Translations under genes and position numbers: made by a program
From: Magnetococcales bacterium
GTDB lineage: Bacteria > Pseudomonadota > Magnetococcia > Magnetococcales > Magnetaquicoccaceae
Length of the DNA stretch: 7,744 bases
Direction of reading: 5' to 3'
Assembly: GCA_015228895.1 (NCBI GenBank)
Contig: JADGCR010000103.1
Location: 1 to 7,744, forward strand
The notes under the pieces: model-generated
What the model was told of the DNA's origin: nothing
Database searches by the model: none
What the model saw: only the letters and a program-made list of their open reading frames with translations
Part shown: piece after piece, positions 1 through 6,552 of the stretch
Layout of the letters: every line of letters starts with the position of its first letter
How positions within the stretch are numbered: the first letter of the stretch is position 1

Positions 1-1
1 C

Positions 2-664
2 CGCTGGCCGGAGAGCGGTCTGCCACCCCCGGCGGAAGTCTCCATGCCGTTCGGAACCTATCTGGTCCCCCTCGCCGCGACGCCCGAGGCGTTGTGGTCC
101 GGGCTGCATCCCCATCACCGACGGCAGATCAGCAAGGCGAAAAAAGCGGGGGTCGAGGTCGTTTGGCATTGGGATGCCACCCGTTTTCATCCGTTGCTGG
201 AGGAGACCTACGCCTTGGGTGGAAAAAAAACCCAATTTTCCGTCCCCTACCTGCGGACCCTGCTCCACCATCTGCAGGGACGGGTGTTGACGGTCGGGGC
301 CGTGAACGCGGGGGAACTCGTCGCCGCCCTGATGATTCCCCACGATGCCGCAAGGGGGTACTATCTGCACGGCGGACGGTCCGTGGGCGCTCCGTCCGGA
401 GCCGCCCACCTGCTGCATTGGGAAGTCATGTTGCGTTTGCGCTCCATGGGTGTCGGGGCCTACGATCTGGGCGGGGCGCGTCTGGAAACCGAAGATCCAC
501 GTCTGGCGGGCATTTTTACCTTCAAGTCCCGTTTTGGTGGTCTGTTCGAGCCGTGTGTCTGGTGGCGGGCCGATGTGCAACCCGTCAAGGCGCGCCTGGT
601 GGATGTTTTGAGCGGCCTGCGCGAACTCTGGTCGCCAAGGAGGGGGAATGGCGGTGCACGATGA
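2..664 (+). CDS. FemAB/GNAT-like acyltransferase, 5' truncated by window edge
   Basis: The reading frame is open from base 2, so the start lies outside the window; 220 C-terminal residues are visible. Family members are usually around 330-350 residues, so roughly the last two thirds is present. The segment HPHHRRQISKAKKAGVEV (near visible residue 40) matches the basic, lysine/arginine-rich helix that precedes the second GNAT-like domain of FemAB-type proteins. The later YDLGGARLETEDPRLAGI and FKSRFGG segments match the conserved Y-D-x-G-G and F-K-x-x-F-G-G end of that fold. Such proteins transfer an aminoacyl or acyl group to peptidoglycan precursors, or act in exopolysaccharide and PEP-CTERM/exosortase loci; the donor and acceptor cannot be read here. 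An internal ATG at 44 is not the start, because upstream codons continue the fold. Its end overlaps the next gene by 17 bases, implying one transcript. An A8 run lies at 223-230. The family call is good; the precise function is unknown. Confidence 0.8.
   Translation, partial: RWPESGLPPPAEVSMPFGTYLVPLAATPEALWSGLHPHHRRQISKAKKAGVEVVWHWDATRFHPLLEETYALGGKKTQFSVPYLRTLLHHLQGRVLTVGAVNAGELVAALMIPHDAARGYYLHGGRSVGAPSGAAHLLHWEVMLRLRSMGVGAYDLGGARLETEDPRLAGIFTFKSRFGGLFEPCVWWRADVQPVKARLVDVLSGLRELWSPRRGNGGAR
637..643 (+). promoter_or_regulatory. Strong ribosome binding site for the GT-C-like membrane protein gene
   Basis: AAGGAGG, a near-perfect Shine-Dalgarno sequence, lies inside the last codons of the acyltransferase gene and ends 4 bases before the ATG at 648. 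It favours the ATG at 648 over the in-frame ATG at 669, which has no comparable site. Confidence 0.75.
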
Positions 665-2345
665 ACCCATGACCGGGACCGAGGCGGCGGGAGCGTCCCG
701 AAGCCTTCCCGGAGCCTTCCCGTTTTCCATGGCGCTCGCCCTTCTGATCGGGGTTCTCCCGTTCTTCGTCGCCGAGTTCGGCGTCGGATTGTTCATGGAG
801 ACGACCTGGGAGGAGGCGTGGTCCCTGTGGCACAATACGTTCCTGGATTTCAAGGGACATCTGGTGGATCCGGGTCTGCTGGGTCACAATTTACAGTACC
901 GGGTGAATTTTCTGGCCTTCAAACTGTGGGGCGTCGAGCGGTGGCAGGAGGCGCTGATCCACCTGGAAGTGGCCCGTTTTTTCCCCATTGTTTTTTTCTT
1001 CGTCACTTTCTGGACGGTTTGCCGCACAGCCAGTCGTTTTTTTTCCTGGCAGGCCGGGGTGGTCGCGGTGGTCATTCTGGCCTCGACCCCGGTGGTCATG
1101 GATCAGGCCTATGTGCTGCGGAGCTACAGCGTTTCGTTGATGTTGACCGCCCTGCTCGTGCATGCGTTCCTGGCCTGTCTGGACCGACCGGGAGCGGTGG
1201 CCGCCATGGCGGTCGGGTTGCTTTCCGGGTTGCTGATGTATTCGGTGATCTCCAATGTCTACATCATCCTCTCCCTGGGCATGCTGGTGCTGGTTCTGCA
1301 CGGGCTTGAGGATCGGAAAGCGGGGGGATGGCGCAACTGGTTGTCCAATTTCCTCCTGGCCTGCACTCCATGGAGATGGAACGCCTCATGGTTGTCGGGG
1401 CATCGTTATTTGGTGCTTGGCGCGTGGCTGGTGTTGGGAACGGCGTTCGCCATCTGTCTGTACGTTCCAGGCATGTCCTACTATGGCCCGGAAAGCTTGC
1501 TGCACGCCCGTGGAACCGGCAGCAAGGGTCTGTTTGCCGGTACCGCCGCGCCGGTTCTGCTGCAATCCGCCAGCCAGTTTTTTGTGTTCAGATGGCTCCC
1601 CATGGCCGGGCTGGCGCTGGTCGGGATGACTCTGCTTCTCCGGGGCGAACGCCGGCCGGTGGCCCCCAGGCCCGCGGGAGGGGTGGGGGTTCGACGGGTG
1701 TACGTCGTGCTGCTCACGGTCATGTTCGGTCCCTTCCTGCTCTCCTGCATGCGGGGCGATGAACCGGTCCTCCGTTATTTCATGGCGGGATATGTGGGCT
1801 GGGTGTTGATTCTGGGCAATCTGCTCGGCCATCCCCTGGCGTCCCGGCAACTCTCCCGACGGGCGCAAGGCGCGGTTCTGCTTTTTTTCGTGGGTGGCAT
1901 GTATGCCGGAGGCATGGCGTATCTGGACCGGCTGGCGCACGCCCAACTGCTGGAGCACAATGGTGTGGATGGCGCGGAGGAGCGTTTCATGCCGTTTGCC
2001 GATGGTTTCTTTCGTCCCAGGGAGGTTTTCGCCTCCCTGGTGCGCGATTATCCCGCCAACATGCCGCGCGTTGTTTTCAATCCCATCACCTCATCCGGCA
2101 TGCAAGGGGACAAGTACACCTTGCGTCTGCTGCTGATGCTGCACGACATGGAAGATCGGGAACGCCTGTATCCCGGCGACCTCGGCCGCCTCGGAGATGC
2201 GCCGGAAATCGTGATCCTGGCCTATCATGCCCGGAAGGTGATGAACGCCGTGCGGCAAAGGGATCCGCGTCGCCATTGCGTCCTGCAAAATGGCGGCAGA
2301 ACGGTGCCGGAGTTGTTGCTCTGCCGGTTGGACGGCGCCAAATGA
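648..2345 (+). CDS. Polytopic membrane protein, probable GT-C (GT39/ArnT-like) glycosyltransferase
   Basis: The product has 565 residues and is an integral inner-membrane protein. About 11 or 12 hydrophobic segments are visible, near residues 24-47, 109-125, 134-152, 164-178, 184-205, 206-220, 254-273, 317-331, 351-368, 376-394 and 408-425. A soluble C-terminal tail of about 140 residues follows. The first large loop carries an acidic pair in TTWEEAWSLW (E55, E56), where GT-C enzymes place their catalytic acidic motif. AYVLRSYSVSLMLTALLVHAFLACL (154-178) resembles the R-S-Y-x-L segment typical of GT39/ArnT-type proteins. Such enzymes transfer a sugar from a polyprenyl-phosphate donor to an acceptor on the periplasmic side. 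No close family was recognised, so the glycosyltransferase role is inferred from topology and these two motifs. The start at 648 is chosen for the AAGGAGG immediately upstream. Its 17-base overlap with the upstream gene and 28-base gap to the amidotransferase gene suggest one operon. Confidence 0.7.
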   Translation: MAVHDEPMTGTEAAGASRSLPGAFPFSMALALLIGVLPFFVAEFGVGLFMETTWEEAWSLWHNTFLDFKGHLVDPGLLGHNLQYRVNFLAFKLWGVERWQEALIHLEVARFFPIVFFFVTFWTVCRTASRFFSWQAGVVAVVILASTPVVMDQAYVLRSYSVSLMLTALLVHAFLACLDRPGAVAAMAVGLLSGLLMYSVISNVYIILSLGMLVLVLHGLEDRKAGGWRNWLSNFLLACTPWRWNASWLSGHRYLVLGAWLVLGTAFAICLYVPGMSYYGPESLLHARGTGSKGLFAGTAAPVLLQSASQFFVFRWLPMAGLALVGMTLLLRGERRPVAPRPAGGVGVRRVYVVLLTVMFGPFLLSCMRGDEPVLRYFMAGYVGWVLILGNLLGHPLASRQLSRRAQGAVLLFFVGGMYAGGMAYLDRLAHAQLLEHNGVDGAEERFMPFADGFFRPREVFASLVRDYPANMPRVVFNPITSSGMQGDKYTLRLLLMLHDMEDRERLYPGDLGRLGDAPEIVILAYHARKVMNAVRQRDPRRHCVLQNGGRTVPELLLCRLDGAK

Positions 2346-2356
2346 TGGAGATGCTT

Positions 2357-2363
2357 GAGAAGG
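2357..2363 (+). promoter_or_regulatory. Ribosome binding site for the AsnB-family gene
   Basis: GAGAAGG ends 10 bases before a GTG start at 2374. That GTG is the only start that places cysteine at residue 2, as class II amidotransferases require. The spacing is slightly long but usable. Confidence 0.5.
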
Positions 2364-2373
2364 CAGGCGGCCC

Positions 2374-4287
2374 GTGTGCGGTATCGTAGGTCTGTTTTCG
2401 GTTTCCAGTCCGGACGCGGTGTGGTCTCCGGAAGGTTTGGACGCCATGGTGGCTCTGCTGGGTCATCGTGGGCCGGATGGTTGGGGGAAGCATGTGGAGC
2501 CAGGTCTGTTTTTCGGCCATACCCGCCTGGCGGTCCTCGATCTCTCCTCCGCCGGCAATCAACCCATGTCGTCGCATGATGGCGACTACATCCTTTGTTT
2601 CAATGGAGAGATCTACAATTTTCGGTCGTTGCGGAGTGAACTGGTGCAACGGGGACATGTTTTCACAACCCGGACCGACACGGAAGTGTTGCTGGCGGCC
2701 TGGGTGGAGTGGGGCGCGGCCTCGCTGGACAGGCTGGATGGCATCTTCGCCTTCGCGCTGTTCGACCGCCGCCAACGGCGGTTGTTTCTGGTGCGGGACC
2801 ACCTTGGGGTCAAGCCCCTGTTTTTTTGGCGCGGTCGGGGTGTGATCGCCTTTGCCTCGGAACCTCTGGCCCTGTTTGGTCCCGTCATGCCGTTCCCGGA
2901 ACCGGATGCCGTGGACCTGGACGCTTATTTCACCTTCAATTACATTCCCGCGCCGGGTACCGGGTTGCGGGGGGTGCGGCAACTGGAGCCCGGGCATTAC
3001 CTGCAAGTCTCGGCGCAAGGGGAGAAGATGGTCCGCTATTGGCAACTGGCCTGTCAACCGGAGCCGCTGCCCTGGCGGGAGAGCCTGGTGGAGGAGTGTC
3101 AGTCCCTGGTGCGGCAAGCCGTCGCGGGTCAAATGGTTGCGGACGCCCCGCTGGGACTGTTTCTTTCCGGGGGCCTCGACTCCACGGCCGTGGCCTTGAG
3201 CGCCCACGCCAGCGGGCAACTGCCGACGGCCTTCTCCCTGGGTTTCGGGCAGGCCAATTTCAACGAACTCCCCGCCGCCACGGCCTTTGCGGAACATCTC
3301 GGGCTTCCCCTGCGGACAGCCTGGTTCGCCTGGTCGGAAGAGGAGGTCACGAGCACTTTGGGGGCCATGCGGGAACTCATGGCGGACGCCTCCTGTTTTC
3401 CCACCTTTCAGTTGGCCCGTTTCTCCCGACAGCAGGTGACGGTCATTCTTTCCGGGGACGGCGGCGACGAGTTGCTGGCCGGTTATGATACCTACAGGGC
3501 GGGGCGTTGGACCCCCTGGCTGCGTCGTATTCCCAGGGGGTTGCGGCGCGGGATGCTCCGGGTGGCGGAGCATCTGCCCGCGGACCAGCACCGCTACAGT
3601 CCGGGTCTGATCGTGGAACGACTGCTGACCGCGGCGGAGGCGGGCCCCCGTCGCGATCACGCCTCATTCAGGCGCATTTTTTCGGATCGGCTCAAACAGC
3701 GTTTGTATGAGCCGGATTTCCTGCGCGCGGTGGCCGGGGCGGATCCGATCGGGGAGTATGTCCTCAAGATGCGCCCCGTACCCGCGGAGCGCTCCATCTT
3801 GACCGCTTGCCAGTATGCCGATTTGCATCATTTTCTGCCCAGCGTGTTGGCCAAGGTGGATCGCATGAGCATGGCCAACGGCCTGGAAGTGCGCGTCCCC
3901 CTGCTCAATCGGCACCTGGTGACCTTCTGTTTTCAGTTGCCGGATCAGGCCAAGTGGTATCGTGGGAAAGGCAAACGCCTGTTGCGGGAAATGCTCGCCG
4001 GCCAGGTGCCTCCCGGACATTTGCAGCGGCCCAAGGCCGGCTTTCTGCCGCCGGTGGAAGCCTGGTTCAGGCAGGACGGCGGCCCTATGGCCACCGTGTT
4101 CCGGCAACATCTGGAGTGGGCGCGCGGGCATGTTCCTGGCTGGTTGCGTTGGGACGCGGTGGGACAACTCTGGGAGGAACACCAACGGGGGCGGGTCAAC
4201 GCGGGGTTTGTTCTGTTGGGGATACTCCAGTTCATCAACTGGCAGCGTCAGATCCGCTCCCGGCGTTTAACGCCCACCAAGGAGTAG
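2374..4287 (+). CDS. asnB: Asparagine synthase (glutamine-hydrolysing)-type amidotransferase
   Basis: The product has 637 residues in two domains. The N-terminal class II glutaminase (about 2-210) opens with MCGIVGLF; Cys2 is the expected nucleophile once Met1 is removed, which fixes the GTG start. HRGPDGWG (31-38), R51, CFNGEIYN (75-82) and RTDTEV (100-105) match the glutamine-binding residues. The synthetase domain has the ATP-pyrophosphatase loop LFLSGGLDST (262-271), SGDGGDELLAGYDTY (360-374) and LAKVDRMSMANGLEVRVPLL (492-511). All key motifs look intact. The family uses glutamine-derived ammonia and ATP to amidate a carboxylate through an adenylated intermediate. In polysaccharide loci the target is often a uronic acid or an unknown acceptor rather than aspartate. 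SGDGGDE has Asp where E. coli AsnB has Glu, which is common in this wider family. The length exceeds E. coli AsnB (554 residues) and fits surface-polysaccharide AsnB paralogues. The 3' end overlaps the opposing methyltransferase gene by 40 bases. The symbol denotes family, not proven asparagine synthesis. Confidence 0.92.
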   Translation: MCGIVGLFSVSSPDAVWSPEGLDAMVALLGHRGPDGWGKHVEPGLFFGHTRLAVLDLSSAGNQPMSSHDGDYILCFNGEIYNFRSLRSELVQRGHVFTTRTDTEVLLAAWVEWGAASLDRLDGIFAFALFDRRQRRLFLVRDHLGVKPLFFWRGRGVIAFASEPLALFGPVMPFPEPDAVDLDAYFTFNYIPAPGTGLRGVRQLEPGHYLQVSAQGEKMVRYWQLACQPEPLPWRESLVEECQSLVRQAVAGQMVADAPLGLFLSGGLDSTAVALSAHASGQLPTAFSLGFGQANFNELPAATAFAEHLGLPLRTAWFAWSEEEVTSTLGAMRELMADASCFPTFQLARFSRQQVTVILSGDGGDELLAGYDTYRAGRWTPWLRRIPRGLRRGMLRVAEHLPADQHRYSPGLIVERLLTAAEAGPRRDHASFRRIFSDRLKQRLYEPDFLRAVAGADPIGEYVLKMRPVPAERSILTACQYADLHHFLPSVLAKVDRMSMANGLEVRVPLLNRHLVTFCFQLPDQAKWYRGKGKRLLREMLAGQVPPGHLQRPKAGFLPPVEAWFRQDGGPMATVFRQHLEWARGHVPGWLRWDAVGQLWEEHQRGRVNAGFVLLGILQFINWQRQIRSRRLTPTKE

Positions 4288-5036
4288 CTCACCCCGCAGT
4301 AGGTGCGCACCGAGATGGAGTCCGCCTCGAACCGGTCCGCGTTGAACCACCGGTCACAGGTGGCGCGGGTGGTGAAACGGGTCTGAGGCGCGTTGAACTT
4401 GTCGAAAACATTCAGGGTGTTGCGGGTGAAGCCCAATTTTCTGAAATTGGCAAAATATTCATAATATGGCAGTTTTCTCAAGAACGGCAGACGATAGACC
4501 GTGTGGACCGGCAGATACAGCAGGGCGGTGATCGACGCGGCGACCCCACGCAGCCAGGAGCGGGGCAGAAACCGGAAAAACAGCTTGCGCAGCGGTTCGA
4601 CCACGAACCGCACCAAGCCATTGCCCTCCGCGCTGTAGGTCCAGATGATCATGCGGCCGCCTGGCTGCAAGTGGGCGTAGAGGTTCTCGAAGGTCCGATC
4701 CGGGTCGTCGGTGTGATGGATCACCCCGATGCAGACCACCACCTCGAATTGCCGATGCAACCGCATGGTGGCCAGATCCTCTTCCACAAACACCACATTG
4801 TCGAGGTCCTGGTTGCGCCAGCGCGCCAGATCCGTGGTGTTCAGGTCCACCGCCGTCACCCGACGGGCCACGTCCGCCATCATGCGGGTGTGCTGTCCCC
4901 CGCCGCACCCCCCTTCCAGGATATCCCGGTCCCGCAGCTCCTCCAGGGTGACGGGTCGAATCCACTCCTGGAACAAAAAGAGTTCCTCATCCTGAAACAT
5001 GGACCACTGCGCGTGCCATTCCGAATGTTTCGTCAT
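4248..5036 (-). CDS. Class I SAM-dependent methyltransferase
   Basis: The product has 262 residues from an ATG at 5036. The Rossmann-fold methyltransferase core is clear: motif I ILEGGCGGGQHT (39-50), the acidic end of beta 2 in AVDLNT (62-67), EEDLA (85-89) after beta 3, VVCIGVIHHTDDP (100-112) as motif IV, and LQPGGRMIIWTY (123-134). The part after about residue 150 is basic and aromatic, probably the substrate-specific cap. The N-terminus HSEWHAQWSMF resembles the start of many methyltransferases of this group. It should transfer a methyl group from S-adenosylmethionine; the substrate is unknown, plausibly a sugar or lipid-linked intermediate. The frame also stays open upstream to a TTG at 5081, but the ATG at 5036 is preferred because it sits 1 base after the stop of the upstream radical SAM gene and yields a normal N-terminus. 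No strong Shine-Dalgarno is seen, so translation is probably coupled. Its 3' end overlaps the opposing amidotransferase gene by 40 bases. Confidence 0.9.
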   Translation of the reverse strand: MTKHSEWHAQWSMFQDEELFLFQEWIRPVTLEELRDRDILEGGCGGGQHTRMMADVARRVTAVDLNTTDLARWRNQDLDNVVFVEEDLATMRLHRQFEVVVCIGVIHHTDDPDRTFENLYAHLQPGGRMIIWTYSAEGNGLVRFVVEPLRKLFFRFLPRSWLRGVAASITALLYLPVHTVYRLPFLRKLPYYEYFANFRKLGFTRNTLNVFDKFNAPQTRFTTRATCDRWFNADRFEADSISVRTYCGVSYSLVGVKRRERI

Positions 5037-5037
5037 T

Positions 5038-6552
5038 TCACCAACCCACGCGGGCGACCAGTTGCAGGATTTTTTTTTCAAACAGCATGCCGGAGAAACC
5101 CGTGCGCATCCGCAGCCACGCCAGTGGGGTGTAGAGTCTGGCCAGCAGACGCAGAATCCTGAATTTCATGGTGTTGCCCAGATTGATCTTGAAGATCTTG
5201 TTGTCGATGAAGTTGGTGCAGATTTGCAGCATTTCGATCTGTCGGATCATCTCCGGGGTGCACCAGGGCAGGCGATTGGTTTGGCTGGATTCCACGTTGT
5301 TTTCCACTTCGGCCCAGTCGCTGGCGCCCGCAGGGGGTTGATAACCCTGTTGCCTGGCCAAGACGTACAGTTCCGTATGGGGCAGCGGGCGAAACAGGTT
5401 GGGCGAAAAGATCATGGCCGAGGGGTTGTCCCGCAGTATGCGCAGCATCAGGACGCGGGTGGCGCGCAGGTCCTCCATGGTCTCCCCCGGCAGTCCCATG
5501 ATCCAGTTGTAGCCGCATTTGATCTCCGGGTGGCGCGCCATCTTCTGGTTGATCTCGATGATGTCCTCCACGGTGCAATTCTTCTTGATCAGATCCAGGG
5601 TGGGTTGCGAACCGGATTCAGCGCCGATATGCATGATGTCCGTGCCGGTCGCGACCAGCTTGTCCAGGAAGGCGTCGCTCATTTTCTTGATTTCGTTGAC
5701 GCGCGCCCCGCGAAAGCCCAGCGTCACCTTGATGCCGCGGCGTTTGATTTCGTCGATGATCTGTTCCACATGGCTCAGACGGACGAAGGAGTCGTCATCG
5801 ATGAAGTAGATATAGGTCGCGCCGAATTTCTGGTGTACCAGTTCGATGTGGTCCACCACATCGAGATGGGAGTAGATTTCGTATTTGCGCCGCATCTCCT
5901 TGTACTGGGCGGGGGAGGAGCAGAAGGTGCATTGATAGGGACATCCCATGGCGCTGTACAGGGGAAAGACCCGTTCCTCGTTGTTGAATTGGCCATATTG
6001 ATCGAAATGGTTTTCAAGCAGGTGATACGGGATCAAACGGAAATCCACGAATTCGAACTGTTGGCTTGCGGGATTGGCCAGTACCTCCGCGTCCACGCGG
6101 TAATTCAGTCCGGCGATGGCGGTCAGGGGCGGGGCGTCGGCGTCGCGGCGCAAATGTTTGCACAAGGCGGCCAGAGGTGCGGAACCATAGCCGGAGACGG
6201 AGAAATCGACGCTGGCCTCGTCCAGCAGGATCTCCCGGCCATTGAAGGTGGCATGGGGACCGCCCCAGACTACCGGAAGATGGGGGAACCGGGCCTTGCT
6301 CCAGCGGGAAACCTCCAGCGCGTTGGTGATCGGGGTGCCGCTCATGACGCTGATGCCGATGAGCAGGGTGTCCGGGTCGATGCGGGACAGCAGGGATTCC
6401 CGCCACTGTTTCGGGTTCAGGCGGGCGTCCACGATGCGAATCTCGAACCCCGCCTGCATGGCGTCGATGGCGGCGTACAGCAGACTCAACGGCAGGTGGG
6501 TCACCAGCGAGCCGGACATGCCAAGGCGCGGGTAGTAAAGAACGATATTCAT
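5038..6552 (-). CDS. B12-binding-domain radical SAM protein
   Basis: The product has 504 residues from an ATG at 6552. Residues 1 to about 135 form a cobalamin-binding-like Rossmann domain: MNIVLYYPRL at the start, LLIGISVMSG (63-72) and VVWGGPHATFNG (94-105). The radical SAM core (about 195-420) has the cluster motif CPYQCTFC (Cys204, Cys208, Cys211). Later come YFIDDDSF (249-256), HIGAESGS (308-315) and GYNWIMGLPGETMEDL (347-362), all usual in this class. The enzyme should reductively cleave SAM with a [4Fe-4S] cluster. Relatives carry out methylations, ring rearrangements and other radical reactions on lipids, sugars and natural products; this substrate is unknown. No D-x-H-x-x-G cobalt-ligand motif is seen in the N-terminal domain, and the usual G-E-G-E segment reads GYGSAP (121-126). 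The start overlaps the upstream glycosyltransferase stop as ATGA, and the stop is 1 base before the methyltransferase start. An A9 tract lies near its 3' end. The frame stays open upstream as far as 7098, but that part is antisense-like shadow of the glycosyltransferase gene. Confidence 0.9.
   Translation of the reverse strand: MNIVLYYPRLGMSGSLVTHLPLSLLYAAIDAMQAGFEIRIVDARLNPKQWRESLLSRIDPDTLLIGISVMSGTPITNALEVSRWSKARFPHLPVVWGGPHATFNGREILLDEASVDFSVSGYGSAPLAALCKHLRRDADAPPLTAIAGLNYRVDAEVLANPASQQFEFVDFRLIPYHLLENHFDQYGQFNNEERVFPLYSAMGCPYQCTFCSSPAQYKEMRRKYEIYSHLDVVDHIELVHQKFGATYIYFIDDDSFVRLSHVEQIIDEIKRRGIKVTLGFRGARVNEIKKMSDAFLDKLVATGTDIMHIGAESGSQPTLDLIKKNCTVEDIIEINQKMARHPEIKCGYNWIMGLPGETMEDLRATRVLMLRILRDNPSAMIFSPNLFRPLPHTELYVLARQQGYQPPAGASDWAEVENNVESSQTNRLPWCTPEMIRQIEMLQICTNFIDNKIFKINLGNTMKFRILRLLARLYTPLAWLRMRTGFSGMLFEKKILQLVARVGW

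Noticed and set aside
2086..3660. Long minus-strand open frame (524 codons) opposite the amidotransferase gene
   Set aside because: It is antisense to well-supported AsnB coding sequence, is rich in Gly/Arg/Pro/Gln/His with no domain signature, and is explained by the GC-rich codon bias of the real gene.
4433..4450. Perfect 7-base inverted repeat CCAATTT/AAATTGG with a 4-base loop
   Set aside because: It lies inside methyltransferase coding sequence for Asn-Phe-Arg-Lys-Leu-Gly, is AT-rich and weak, and has no U-run. It is more likely a codon coincidence than a terminator.
5037..5081. Upstream TTG start (5081) for the methyltransferase
   Set aside because: It would add 15 residues encoded inside the radical SAM gene, with no supporting ribosome binding site. 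The ATG at 5036 fits the family N-terminus. The open extension is kept only as part of the slippage finding.
3807..5162. Plus-strand open frame (451 codons) spanning the end of the amidotransferase gene and the antisense of the methyltransferase gene
   Set aside because: It crosses two clear genes in the wrong frame and strand and shows no motif.
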